Assembly: GCF_037893015.1 (NCBI RefSeq)
Contig: NC_133658.1
Span: 427,209,890-427,273,889 of the forward strand
Direction of reading: 5' to 3'
Source of the DNA: Macrotis lagotis
Taxonomy: Eukaryota; Chordata; Mammalia; Peramelemorphia; Peramelidae
DNA: 64,000 nucleotides
A program made the position numbers and the translations under genes. The notes beneath the pieces were generated by a model that was given only the letters and a program-made list of their open reading frames with translations, had not been told where the DNA came from and did no database searches. Shown here in pieces: positions 54,392 through 64,000 of the stretch (position 1 is its first letter; each line of letters begins with the position of its first letter).

Positions 54392-54398
54392 TATATAT
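54335..54398. repeat. (AT)n(AC)n(AT)n microsatellite
   Basis: About 48 bp of AT, then ACACACAC, then ATATATAT. It gives the Tyr-Ile repeat seen in a minus-strand frame. Confidence 0.95.
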
Positions 54399-54419
54399 CC
54401 CTAGTGAAAAGAGGTGCCA

Positions 54420-56335
54420 TTTTTTAATTTTTAATTGGATTAATTGATTTGTGGAAAGGATCAGAAATATGGAATGGGTTATGATTTGTCTTTTTCCTAT
54501 GCAGGAATACAAACAGTTCAATATTATTAAGTCCCTCATAGTTAGTCCTTCTCATCCACCCCCTCTGTGGTTCACCAGAGTCCTGTACTTGAAGATCAAA
54601 CTTTCTGTTCAGTTCTGGTTGTTTCAATAGGAAAATCTGAAAGTCCCCTGTTTCATTGAAAGTCTATCTTTTCCCCTGAAAGAGGATGTTTACTTTTGCT
54701 GGTTAGTTGATTCCCAGTAGTAAATCAAGATTTTTGCCTTCTGGAATATCATATTCCAATGCATACAAGCCCTTAATGCAGATGCCAGATCCTGTGTAAT
54801 CCTGACTATGGAGCCACTGTAGTTGAATTGTTTGTTTCTGGCAGGTTTTAGAATTTTCTCTTTGACTTGGAAGATTTGGAACTTGGCTGTAATATTCCTG
54901 GAAGGTTTTCTTTAGGGATCTCTTTCAGGAGGTGATTGGTGAATTCCTTCAATTTCTATTTTACCCTCTGCTTCTGGGATCTTAAGGGTAATTTTGCTGT
55001 ATTATTTCTTGAAAAATGAAGTCTAGGCTCTTTTCCTGGTCAGAACTTTCAGGTAACCCAATAATTTTTCAATTATTTCTTCTGGATCTGTTTTCAAGGT
55101 TGGTTGTTTTTCCCATGAGATATTTCACAGTTTCTTCTAATTTCTGGCTTTTTGGGAAGAGTTTCATTTCTTCCTGATTTCTCTCAAATTCATCAGCTTC
55201 TTTTAGTTCCATTCTGCATTTGAAGAATTTATTTTCTTCAGAGAGCTTTTTTATTTCCTTTTCCAGCAAGCCAGTTCTGCTTTTTAAGGCATTATTCTCC
55301 TCATTTGCCTTTGTTTTGCTTTTTCCAGTTGGCCTAAACTGGTTTTTAACAGATTATTTTCTTCAGTATTTTTTTGTATTTCTTTCACCAAGCTGCTGAT
55401 TTGGTTTTCATGATTTTTCTGTAGTGCACTCATTTCTCCTCCCAGTTTTTCCTCCATCTTCCTTAATTGCTTTTCAAAGTTTTTTTTTGAGCTCATCCAT
55501 AGTCTAAGTCTATTTTCTATTTCTCTTGGAGGTTTTGGATATGGAAGCTTTGGTTCTGTAGTCATCTGAATATGTGTTTTGTTCTTCCATGGGACTAAAG
55601 AAATTTTCCATGGTTAGATTCTTCTTTTTCTGTTGTTTACTCATTTCCTCAGACCAAGACTAACTTACAGCACTTCCAAAGCTTTGGGGGGGGGGTTGGG
55701 GCACTTTATTCCTGGGACCTTTATTCCCCCAAGGTCTTATGCTCTCTTGCCTGTGCTTTGATATGTAGATGACCATAGGCACTCCCCTCTGCCCTGGAGC
55801 CATGAGGAGGGTCCCTGCAATCTTAGTATGAAAGGCCAAACTGCAGCCTAGATTTGAGTGTCAGTAAACAGCAGAGTTCTGATCCAGGGAGAGCAGAGAG
55901 ATTTCTGTAGTATCCCCTGACCCTCTTACTATCTGTGGGCTGTGTTCTGGAGGTGCAGGCTGGTTTCTCCCAATTCTCTCTGCAGGTTCTGTGGCTGGTG
56001 CTCCTCACTCCACACTCATTTTAGTGTAGCAGAGTTCTCTCACCACCCCTTCAACTTATTCCTGGTGATCCCTGGGCTGGGCTGGGCTGGGCTGGGTTGT
56101 GGCCTGGGCTTTTTTTCCAACTCCTGGTCCTGATGAAACACACCTTTCTTGTGGAGCTTCTAAGTTACCTTGGACTGGGAAAATGTATCACTCAGTCATT
56201 CTGTGGGTTCTGCCCCTCTAAATTTTGGCTACAGTCATAATTTGATGGCTTTTGGGGGTTTTTTGGGGGAAGGATGTCACAGGATATGATGCCTTCACAC
56301 CACCATCTTGGCTCTGCCCCACCACCCCAATATAG
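54420..56335 (-). mobile_element. L1 5'UTR plus ORF1 ending in an A-rich tail, antisense (half-L1-like)
   Basis: On the minus strand the 5' end reads GGGGCAGAGCCAAGATGGTGG at about 56325-56303. A 5'UTR follows, and then ORF1 in two better-preserved parts. One (55565-55284) is a coiled coil with repeated Lys/Glu and Leu, including EKQLRKMEEKLG. The other (55269-55069) continues the coil and ends LENRSRRNN, the L1 ORF1 boundary phrase. The C-terminal region near 54650-54560 carries PELNRKFDLQ. The sequence then ends in an A-rich stretch (TTTTTTAATTTTTAATTGG on the plus strand) without any ORF2. It may be a HAL1-type unit or a 3'-truncated L1. Confidence 0.8.
56074..56096. repeat. (GGGCT)4 tandem repeat
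   Basis: GGGCTGGGCTGGGCTGGGCT followed by GGG, within the 5'UTR part of the antisense L1. Four G-triplets make a G-quadruplex on the plus strand conceivable. Confidence 0.9.
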
Positions 56336-57544
56336 TATCTAAACAAAGAATTTTGAGATAGCCAGAGAGAAAGCATCTCTCCTTAAAAAAAAGTATTTAC
56401 TGAAGACAATAGTGTCTTGTTTCATGGAAGCTAATTTACATAAAGATAGTATAAGGACTTTGAGGTTAATAGCTAGGAAACCCTTAAACTTTGAAAGTTT
56501 TGGTAATCCTGGGGCAATTTTACTAATTTGTGGTGTGCTTAATAGACATGCAAATGTTATCCTAAGTTAGAGATGAGTCACTTCAATCAAAGGAAACAAG
56601 AAGAAAGATAGACAAAAGAAGCCAGAAGATAGAGAAGAAGAAATAGAGACTAGAAACATGGAGTAGTCAGAAAGATAAGAAGGATAGCGAAATGAAGTAA
56701 AGTCAAGTAGAGGACTCAGGACAGAAACTTTCACTCCTACTTAAAATGAGCCAAACTTAGTCTAGTCCAGATGAGTGGGTTGTTCATAGAAAGTAACAAC
56801 ACTAAGAATTTCAAGATAAGCTCAGGATCTGCCTTGCTCCTCTGAATTGCTGTCTGGAGGACGACATATTTTGCCTGTCTTTGCATGACAGGCTTTGCAT
56901 CTGTTGCTAAACTGATTAGGAGAAAACCTTTACTACTGAGATATGATTAAAGAAACAGCTTTGTTGATTGGAAGAGCAGTTTGAGGGAGGGGGGAATAAA
57001 CCCTCTGCTATTTTCAGAGCTCACCCAGTAAAGGAGAGGCTTGTCTATCTTGCCCTCTGAGGTTTGAGAGAAGGAAAAAGCCTTTAGCATTTTGGTTGCT
57101 TACTATTTCCTGCCACCTACAGCCAGAGAGGGGGAAACTCTTCAGAATCCAGCCAAGGAAGTCAACCTGAAAGACTCTGTAGATCCCAAAATTGGAGAAC
57201 TGCTTTTCCAAAATGAAAAAAAAAAATAAATTGCTTAGAGTTCAGATAAAGAGGAATTCAAGTGGAACAGCCAGTGGAGAAGTAGCTCTGCCTAGTCAGT
57301 GACTTATATATTTCCTAAGGAGATCAAAGACATTAAGACCTGCCTGTGGTCCCCAGTCACATATTGCTCCATGACTGTAGGTTGCCTTCCTCATATTGCC
57401 TCCCTTCTAAGTTTCTATATATTTATACTCACTTTTCCACAAGGATAGTCTGTGCATTGGCAGGAGAGTATGTCTTATCTTATGATTATTCTTGGCTTTT
57501 CATTCTACCCAGTAAAAAAATCATGATCCATGGTCAAAGGATAT
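56336..57544. other. Unassigned 1.2-kb stretch
   Basis: No gene seen. A minus-strand frame (57014-57211) lacks recognisable features. Confidence 0.35.
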
Positions 57545-58495
57545 GAATAGAAAGTTTCCAAATGAAGAAATTACAGCCTAATATAATATGAAAAAATGCT
57601 CCAAATCATTATTAATTAGAGAAATGCAAATTAAAACAACTATGAGGTATCACCTCACACCTACCAGATTGATTAAGATGAGAAAAAGGGAAAATGGCCA
57701 ATGTTGGAGATATTGTAGGAGACTGAGACATTGATGCAGTGCTGGTGGAGTTGTGAACTGATCCAACCATTTTGGAGAGCAATATGAAACTATAATCAAA
57801 GAGCAATAGAAATGATAATTCCCTTTGACCCAGCAATTCCAATTCTAGGCCTATATCCAGAGGAAATCATAAAAAATGGGAAAAGTCCCACATGTTCCAA
57901 AATATTCATAGCAGCTCTTTTTATAGTGGCAAAGAATTGGAAATCAAGGGGAAGCCCATCAATTGGGGAATGGTTAAACAAATTATGGTACAGGAAAACA
58001 TAGAATACTATTGTTCTATAAGAAGCCATAAATAGTCAGACACTGGAGAAGCCTGGAATGACTTATGGGATCTGATGCTGAGCAAAGGGAGTAGAACCCA
58101 GAGAATAATGTATACATTAACAACAACATTGTGAGATGATCAACCTCAATGGAAGCAGCACCTCTCAGCAATTCAGAGAACTAGGACAATTATATTAGAC
58201 TGGCTATGGACAATGTTATCTCTAACCATAAGGGAAAAAAAACAAAACAAAAGCCAACAAATCTGATGAACACTTTATAAAAATTATCTCTTATATATCT
58301 TTTCCTTTAATCCTAATTCCTCATACCAAAAATGACTAATCTGTTTTTCAAAAATATGTATATAAAATGCTAATCTGACTGTTCCCGGCTGAGGAGAGGG
58401 AGGTGGGAAGGGGGGGGGGGTTGAAGAATATTTTGGAGCTTAAAATTGTATATGGATGAACATTAAAAAAATAAAATAGATAAACTTTTGGAAAA
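57545..58495 (+). mobile_element. L1 LINE 3' end, sense
   Basis: 'GAGAAATGCAAATTAAAACA', 'ATCACCTCACACCTACCAG', 'GATTGATTAAGATGAG', 'TGGTGGAGTTGTGAACTG', 'CAATTGGGGAATGGTTAAAC', 'GATCTGATGCTGAGC' and a G-run GGGGGGGGGG at about 58411-58420, ending 'ACATTAAAAAAATAAAATAG'. It is a 5'-truncated copy with a recognisable end. Confidence 0.85.
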
Positions 58496-59159
58496 AATAA
58501 TTCATGATTCCAAATTAATTGTGTAGTTTTATCTGAGTTATTTAAATGGGACGCATATTGATAGGGGGCTCAGTTTATAAGTAATAAATACATGACTCAC
58601 ATGCACCAGAATTAAACCTATTACCTAAAAATTAATTTTAACATTTTGGCTTCCCTCTCAGCAGGCCCCAAGTTGTCAATATGAGTGCAGGTTGAATGAA
58701 GGAGTTTAACTCAGAGAAATGAGAGAGAGAGAGAAAAATCAGTTAGGAAAACAATGAAGAAAGAGCAGGGTCACAGACACTCAGTGAGGAGAGAGAATAA
58801 AGAAGGGATAGAAGGGTGGAAAAAACTCAAAAACTTCAATAAAAAAAGATGAGAACTGAGAGAAATTCATCAGACTTTTACTAAGTCATTATGGTTATTA
58901 TTATTATTATTATTATTATATTATTATTATTTCCTAAATGTCATTAAGACAGTTTTGATAACATTGGAAAGAAAAGTTTCCTTACCATATTGGAGTTGGA
59001 AAATAGATTATAAGAGATTAAGAATTGTGTGGAAGGTAAAGACATTAAAAAATGGCTAAGATGTTTGGTTTTGTTTGTGTATTTTTTCTTGGAGTTTGAT
59101 TTTAAGATGAGAACAGCAGATAGAAGACAATAGCTTGAAGGAACAGGGTTAAAAAGATT
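58496..59159. other. Unassigned stretch with (TTA)n
   Basis: Contains a (TTA)n run at 58895-58931. No gene supported. Confidence 0.4.
58895..58931. repeat. (TTA)n microsatellite
   Basis: About 12 TTA units with one interruption (TATATTATTATTA). Confidence 0.95.
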
Positions 59160-59560
59160 TTTTTATAAAACTCCAAGATAAAGTTTAATTTTCAGATTAA
59201 AGAGAACAAATGGAACCCATCACTGAACCATTAAGGAAATTTGAATGTTGACCAATAAGTACTCCCTCCCCTGGAGACCCATGGTTGGTAGTGTTTGACA
59301 ACAATGCTTCATCTGGGCAACTGTATACCACTTTTGGCTGATGCTGGATACTCAATTTTTTGGAGCTTCCAGTAGATGTCATGGTACCATTTCATGTGAT
59401 CACCATTCCTTTATTTCCCAATAGAATATTCTTAGGTGCCCTTAGTTTTTTGCCAGAGGAAACATTTCTCTGTCATGAGTTCCATCCTGGCACAGGAGAA
59501 GAAATAAACCCAAGATGCTCTAACTTGGCAAGAAAATCCATTTTTTTGTATGTAGCATAA
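59160..59560 (-). pseudogene. Possible processed retrocopy, unidentified
   Basis: On the minus strand a frame from about 59545 to the TAA at 59197 is interrupted by only two TGA codons, both of which could be CGA-to-TGA changes. It contains a basic segment (KKLRAPKN), then a Ser/Thr-rich stretch and a polar C-terminal part. An ATTAAA (about 59187) and TATAAAAAAATC (about 59160) follow on the minus strand, as in a poly(A)-ended mRNA copy. I do not recognise the protein, and a chance frame is possible. Confidence 0.35.
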
Positions 59561-59748
59561 GTTAATAGGGTTTCTCCTTTGTCTTATTATACTCACTGAC
59601 CTCAAAATTAGTCCAGGAATTAGGAATGCACCTTTGCCTTTTTATGTGTAAGATGGCTCCATCATTGGTATCAGCTCAATCTGTGAACAAAATAATTCCA
59701 AAGCCAGCTACCCTCATATGCTTGGTACCTAATTAGTGAATCTCTAAC

Positions 59749-59990
59749 AGCCCTTCACTATCAAAGAAGACCATACCAAATAACCAAATGATTGGAAGCA
59801 TGAGTTACAAAATTAAATTTATTAGTGTTGAGGGGGTATGCTTGAAAGGTATCCTTCTCACTTGCCTTTACTAATCTCCCACCTAAGTTGATATTCACCC
59901 TGGGTCCAGAAGACCTCATTTTTTCTTGAACTTCTATGTGTCTCTCTGGTGGCAAACTTAGTGGAGTTGTTCAAATTGTCTAGAGTTTCC
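59749..59990 (-). mobile_element. Repeat related to the insertion in the SRPRA pseudogene
   Basis: 'CACTATCAAAGAAGACCAT', 'AAATGATTGGAAGCAT', 'GGTATCCTTCTCACTTGCC' parallel 10135-10250. The start resembles the reverse complement of the RTE-type tail 'CTTCAAGAATGAAGGAC'. No full family assignment. Confidence 0.5.
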
Positions 59991-60769
59991 TCCTAGAACA
60001 GGGATAATGGGAAGGGATATGTTTACACTTTGATAGCAAGTCTCATTGATAGTAAGCAACATCATCATTTCTTAGATGATCAGAACTAGTATGCTTAATA
60101 CTATTTCCCAGATATGTCAAATTCAAAAATAAGACCTTAAAAAGGAAATTTGTCAGCTTACAAAGCAATAATTTGAACAATAAGGAAAAAGGGGGGCTTT
60201 AGCATTTGTATCCCAAGCATATAATTCATAGCATTGCAATGGGCAAGCCAAGTCTGAGATTTCTGGGGATTAATTAAATGTGTGATACAAGAGTAGACCA
60301 AATTTGAGGATTTAGGCCCTGATGTCTTTAAGAATTTTAAATTAAATCTTGAATAAACAATATTGGACAAAGTATGATGGTTAAATTTCATTGAGAAGAG
60401 CCATTATTAAATAACATATAAGCAAATTCCTAGTTTTCCACTTAAAATAATAGTAATAACACTTTTGTTGCCAATATATTAATATTATCCTATTTCTGTT
60501 CAGAAGATTGAATTCAGAACATTGTTCTTTCCAGTAAAGGATTCAGAAAATTGCTTTTGGTAATGTCAGCCTAGAATGGAAGAAAGGAGGGGCTAAGGGG
60601 AGTAGGGTTATAATTGGAGTCAAAGGGCTGGCTCTACGCTATTTTCAAGCCAGAGGCATGCTCTATTACCTAATTTGACCTGAAGCTTGGCTTGCTCGAC
60701 TGAACAACAGAGAGAACTTGGTGATTATAAGCAGTAGTGGTTTCAGGACTACTTGTGAATGATTGCTAT
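59991..60769. other. Unassigned stretch
   Basis: No gene or repeat recognised in this unique-looking interval. Confidence 0.35.
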
Positions 60770-60905
60770 GAGAGGTAGAGCTATGTGATCCTGAACACAG
60801 TCATTGGCCTTCTCCTAGCCTTAGCTTCATCCACTATAAAATAAGGGTATTAGGTTAAGAAGGTCTCTAAGATCCCTTCCTGTTCTGATAATTTATGTTC
60901 TATGT
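60770..60905 (+). mobile_element. MIR-type SINE
   Basis: 'GCTATGTGATCCTGAACAC', 'CCTTAGCTTCATCCACTATAAAA', 'GGTCTCTAAGATCCCTTCC' follow MIR3 order. Confidence 0.6.
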
Positions 60906-61059
60906 CCAAAACCCCCTTTTAAGAGCTCTGAAAATCTGTCAAATTATGCTAAAGCCTGTTCTAGCTCTTACAGTATAGGAGCCTATCAGTCACAGTCAAT
61001 TATATACGTTTATTTCAATTGAGAACAGTTCTAATTTTGACCACTGAGAAGCAAATGTA

Positions 61060-61240
61060 AGACAGACTGTCCTAGGGGAAAGAGTCCTGGATTGAAAAAC
61101 AAAAGGTTTATATGCTTGTTACACTTTTCACTTAGGTATGACCTTAGATAATTCCTTTTTCCCCTTTGGTCCTCAATTCCCTCATTCAACTGAGATATTC
61201 CCTATGTTCTTTCTAGTTTTATATTCTAAGATTCTGTGGG
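61060..61240 (+). mobile_element. MIR-type SINE
   Basis: 'GGGAAAGAGTCCTGGATTG', 'TTAGGTATGACCTTAGATAATTC', 'CTCATTCAACTGAGATATTCC', 'CTAGTTTTATATTCTAAG' form a diverged MIR3. Confidence 0.55.
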
Positions 61241-61605
61241 GATATAGTCTATGAAGCTGTGTTCTAGAAGACTTTATTCTTAGACTCTCTAAATGAAGAG
61301 TCTATGACTCTATGGTCTAAGATTAAATGATTCAGAGGTTGTCTCATTCTCTATTCTAAGATTATTTTCTTATCTCTTCTAATTCTGATTCAGTTCAACA
61401 AATATCCATTAATTACCAACTTAAATATACAAAATTTACAACAAAAGAGACAGTTTAGTATGGTATACCTGATTTCCCATACTAGGTGTAGCCATATGAC
61501 AATGACCAACTCAAATAAAGGATGGGGATAATAGAACAGCCCCTTTTTCACTGCTTTGTAAAAGATGATAGTGTTATGAAGATAAAAGTTATTTATTATG
61601 GTATA
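61241..61605. other. Unassigned stretch
   Basis: Repeated 'TCTATG' and 'TTCTAAGATT' phrases suggest an old L3/MIR3-like tail, but nothing firm. No gene. Confidence 0.35.
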
Positions 61606-61745
61606 AGATTCTATATGATGTCTTACAAATATCATTTCACTTGATTGTTACAAGAGAAGTTAAGTGACTTGTCCATGATCAGATAACTGATTAGTGAAAG
61701 ATGTGAGATTCAAACCCCAGTCTCTTTTCACTCTAGAACCACTGA
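61606..61745 (-). mobile_element. MIR-type SINE
   Basis: 'TTACAAATATCATTTCACTTG', 'AAGTTAAGTGACTTGTCCATG', 'GAGATTCAAACCCCAGTC' are a reversed MIR. Confidence 0.65.
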
Positions 61746-62729
61746 GAAGCTTCTTCTAAGCTCATATAAATGTTGTCTGTCAGAAATCAAATGAGGTCAA
61801 TTATAAAATGCCCAGACAAACCTGCTGACTTTCTAGGTAGAAGAATAGTAGTGAATTGTCTTTCCTGCCAGATTCCCTGTGCTCACCTCCATTAATGAGG
61901 TGGCACTGGAAAGGTCTCTCTCCCTGATGGACTGGAAGTAGCCAGGCAGGCTGTGCTCCCCAACAGATGACACATCTTTGGGTGGGAGTCCAAAGCTCCT
62001 GCCTGCCGTCTAAGTGCCCAAAAGGACTGAGCAAACTCTTCAGATTAGGAGAAGAAACCAGCCATGACCTGGGAAAACAGAAGCATTTTGTCACGGAAAA
62101 AATATGTTGTTTATAGTTCTCAGGACACCGTTTTGGTGCCCATGTAAGACAAACAGACCAGGATAAAGTTGCTCTGAGGGAGCTGTCTCCAGAGCATTAG
62201 GGAAGGTATGAAATTGTGGTTAGAAGTTGGCACAAGGGAGAAATTACAGCAGGATTGACTTCTTGTGCTGGGAATTGGAAAATTTGTAGCAGTGTGGCAT
62301 AACAGAGGGGGCTAAGGGGGGCTCCGACTTCTAAATAAAATTTTCTTATTTTTCTGGAATCTGGAAACAACATCTTCAAGAATAACAAGTAGAGACAGAA
62401 CATGATTGTGGCCTCAATATTTTCCTTCCATTTTGTCAGCCTACAGACGGTTTTCATTTAGAAAGGGCTTTGTAAAAATGATAAAAATGTAACAGTTTTC
62501 TAAATGAAGTCTGAAACTGCTCTATTTAATAATCTGGTGTATTATACTCATTTTTTAAAGGAGGAAGGTCTAATGAAAAGCAAGCCCAGTCTTGGGCAGA
62601 TTGTCAAAAAAGGGACTCATATTCACAGAGGCAGCACCACCATCACCCCCTTCTATATCCATAGCTCTGAACTGGGTTTATGGGCATTTACTTAACTTAA
62701 GTTTGCTTGCCTAGCTAAATCCTCAGGGC

Positions 62730-62730
<1 letters not shown>
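61746..62730. other. Unique-looking stretch, locally GC-richer, with an exon-like segment
   Basis: No named repeat. A minus-strand segment (62068-61887) is bounded by consensus splice signals and is open in one frame. It is treated under findings and not called as a gene. Confidence 0.4.

Positions 62731-62731
<1 letters not shown>

Positions 62732-62781
<50 letters not shown>
62732..62781. repeat. (GT)25 microsatellite
   Basis: A perfect GT run followed by TTGGGGGGGGA. Confidence 0.97.
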
Positions 62782-62782
<1 letters not shown>

Positions 62783-62998
62783 GGGGGGGAATACCAACTA
62801 CAGCAGGATTTGGTTTGCTATGACATATTTAATTAAAGTGGACTCTGTCAATGAATTTTAATGAGAATGTGAGTGGAAATGGGAAGTTGACATTTTAAGC
62901 CTAATAAATATCCTCTATCTTGCCATCTTTTTCTCCATATTAAATAAAACTTAGTAAAACTGGAATAGAAGACAGAGTGTGACAGAGAAGGCAGAGAA

Positions 62999-63070
62999 CA
63001 CATACACATACACATACACATGCACATACAAATACACATACACAAGAAAATACACAAACACAAGCACAAC
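62999..63070. repeat. (CACATA)n imperfect hexanucleotide repeat
   Basis: ACACATACACATACACATAC followed by degenerate units to about 63070. It creates a Cys/Met-rich minus-strand frame that is not a gene. Confidence 0.9.
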
Positions 63071-63129
63071 CATACAATGTAAAATTAATTTCAATTCAAC
63101 TAGTATTTATTAAGTTCTTACTTTGTACT

Positions 63130-63560
63130 AGACCCTAATTTTGGATCATAGAACATAAGAGATGGAATAGATCCTGGAATCACAGAATATTTGTTCTGAT
63201 GATAGAGAACTTCAAATGTAGAAGTAGAATTTCAAAGCTGGAAAAAAATTTGGATTAGAGACACCTAGAATATATTTATCAGAAATGTAAAGAACCTTTG
63301 AATCAAAAACCACAGAATGAGAGCCAGAACAGAATATTTGAAAAAAGTAGTTCTTATGATGGGAGAACATTAGAATGTTGAACCTGGAAGTGTTCTTAGG
63401 AAGGGCAATGTAATATCTGGGCTGGAAGAGACCTTAAAACCTACACTGTAGGATGTCAGAGATAAAGAGCCTTTAGGCTTATAGAACAGTACATCTCACA
63501 ACTGCAAGATGCCTTAAGATGTGGAATATCAGAGTTGGAAGGAACTTAAAAAGCATTCAT
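63130..63560 (+). repeat. Multi-unit array of L3/MIR3-tail-like phrases
   Basis: The phrase 'AGAAT...T...A..(C/G)TGGAAG..(A/C)CTTA' recurs with variation at about 63160, 63215, 63290, 63370, 63420, 63460 and 63525 (for example TTGAACCTGGAAGTGTTC, TGGGCTGGAAGAGACCTT, CAGAGTTGGAAGGAACTT). The units are diverged and unevenly spaced. It could be an expanded L3/MIR3 tail or several fragments. Confidence 0.55.
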
Positions 63561-63705
63561 TGAAATTTCACATTTTACAAAGGGGTAAACTAAGATCTAG
63601 CAAAAAGAAATTATTTGCTGAAATTCACATCATGAGTCAGATTCAGAGCTAACATTTAAATGTATATCTCTTAGTTGTGAGACTGAAATCTTTTGCACTA
63701 CATTG
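63540..63705 (-). mobile_element. MIR-type SINE
   Basis: 'CACATTTTACAAAGGGGTAAAC', 'TCAGATTCAGAGCTAACATTT', 'TGCACTACATTG' give a reversed MIR. Confidence 0.6.
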
Positions 63706-64000
63706 AATTAAATCTCCATAGCCTCTATGAGCACTGACCATCCTATGCCAGATTGGGGATATCCTCTTGAGATTCTGCTTCAAGGCAAGATCTGATTTGG
63801 GGAAAGGACTGATGGGTTCCTTGCCATTGCCTGAAACATGACCCCTGGGAAATGTTTGTCTCTGTTCAGGGGACTGGAACAGTCCTGAGCTATTCTCTGG
63901 AGTGTGCTGGCAAAATTCTGCTGAAGACCCAGCCAAACCCTGTCTTTGGCAAGTTAGAATAAAGAAACTTGGGTAAATAGTGGCATTAAGTGCGCACAGA
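63706..64000. other. Unassigned, possible LTR end
   Basis: Unique-looking. 'CAAGTTAGAATAAAGAAACTTGG' near 63950 has a poly(A)-signal-like look that recalls an LTR R region, but neither terminus is visible in the window. No gene. Confidence 0.3.

Noticed and set aside
55069..55565. Coiled-coil minus frames as a host gene
   Set aside because: They match L1 ORF1 in layout and sit behind an L1 5'UTR ending in the AAGATGG motif.
57812..58003. 63-codon plus frame at 57812-58003 and its minus counterpart
   Set aside because: Both lie in the L1 3' end and follow its recognisable non-coding text.
1..64000. CRISPR array, operon, tRNA, rRNA or prokaryotic origin
   Set aside because: No regularly spaced identical repeats with unique spacers and no bacterial gene layout. 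The tRNA-like segments are SINE heads. The window is vertebrate DNA.

Overview
The window looks like marsupial nuclear DNA from a gene-poor, AT-rich stretch, either intergenic or deep intronic. The evidence is the repeat content: tRNA-headed SINEs with the phrases CAGCTAGGTGG, GTGGATAGAGCAC and a 3' end GCCTTGCAAAAACC; SINEs with a BovB/RTE-like tail; RTE LINE fragments; L1s with a marsupial-type 3' region; and many old MIR, L2 and L3/CR1 pieces. The GCCTTGCAAAAACC SINE resembles, from memory, the WSINE1 type of Australian marsupials. I could not run RepeatMasker, so family names are judgements from recognisable motifs.

I find no intact protein-coding gene. Two recognisable gene-derived relics are present. 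One is a processed pseudogene of the signal recognition particle receptor alpha subunit (SRPRA; about 9.03-12.31 kb), cut by a SINE and by a second insertion. The other is a full-length but decayed 7SL (SRP RNA) pseudogene (23.98-24.27 kb) that runs into a purine microsatellite. A third possible retrocopy (59.16-59.56 kb, minus strand) and two isolated exon-like segments (48.5 kb plus, 61.9-62.07 kb minus) are weak candidates.

Layout. 0-9 kb: L2 3' end, an antisense L1 interrupted by a SINE and an unclassified insert, SINEs, and an antisense RTE fragment. 9-12.3 kb: SRPRA pseudogene. 12.3-15.7 kb: MIR pieces and unique DNA. 15.7-23 kb: two related LTRs, a long L2 cut by an antisense L1, and an L3/CR1 LINE cut by an LTR and a SINE and carrying an inverted near-identical 88-bp duplication. 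23-30.9 kb: 7SL pseudogene, a solo LTR, SINE/MIR/L2 fragments. 30.9-34.2 kb: a half-L1-like element (5'UTR, ORF1, 3' end, no ORF2). 34.2-39.4 kb: mostly unique DNA with MIRs. 39.4-48 kb: a nested stack of L1s with readable target-site duplications. 48-54.3 kb: unique DNA, SINEs and a sense RTE 3' half. 54.4-56.3 kb: an antisense L1 5'UTR-ORF1 segment. 57.5-58.5 kb: an L1 3' end. 58.5-64 kb: mostly unique DNA with MIRs, microsatellites and a multi-unit L3/MIR3-like repeat.

Nothing here forms an operon or functional system. The interest lies in retrotransposition history: internal-priming L1 insertion, ORF2-less L1s, matching RTE LINE and SINE tails, local inverted duplications, and pseudogenes of two parts of the SRP pathway.
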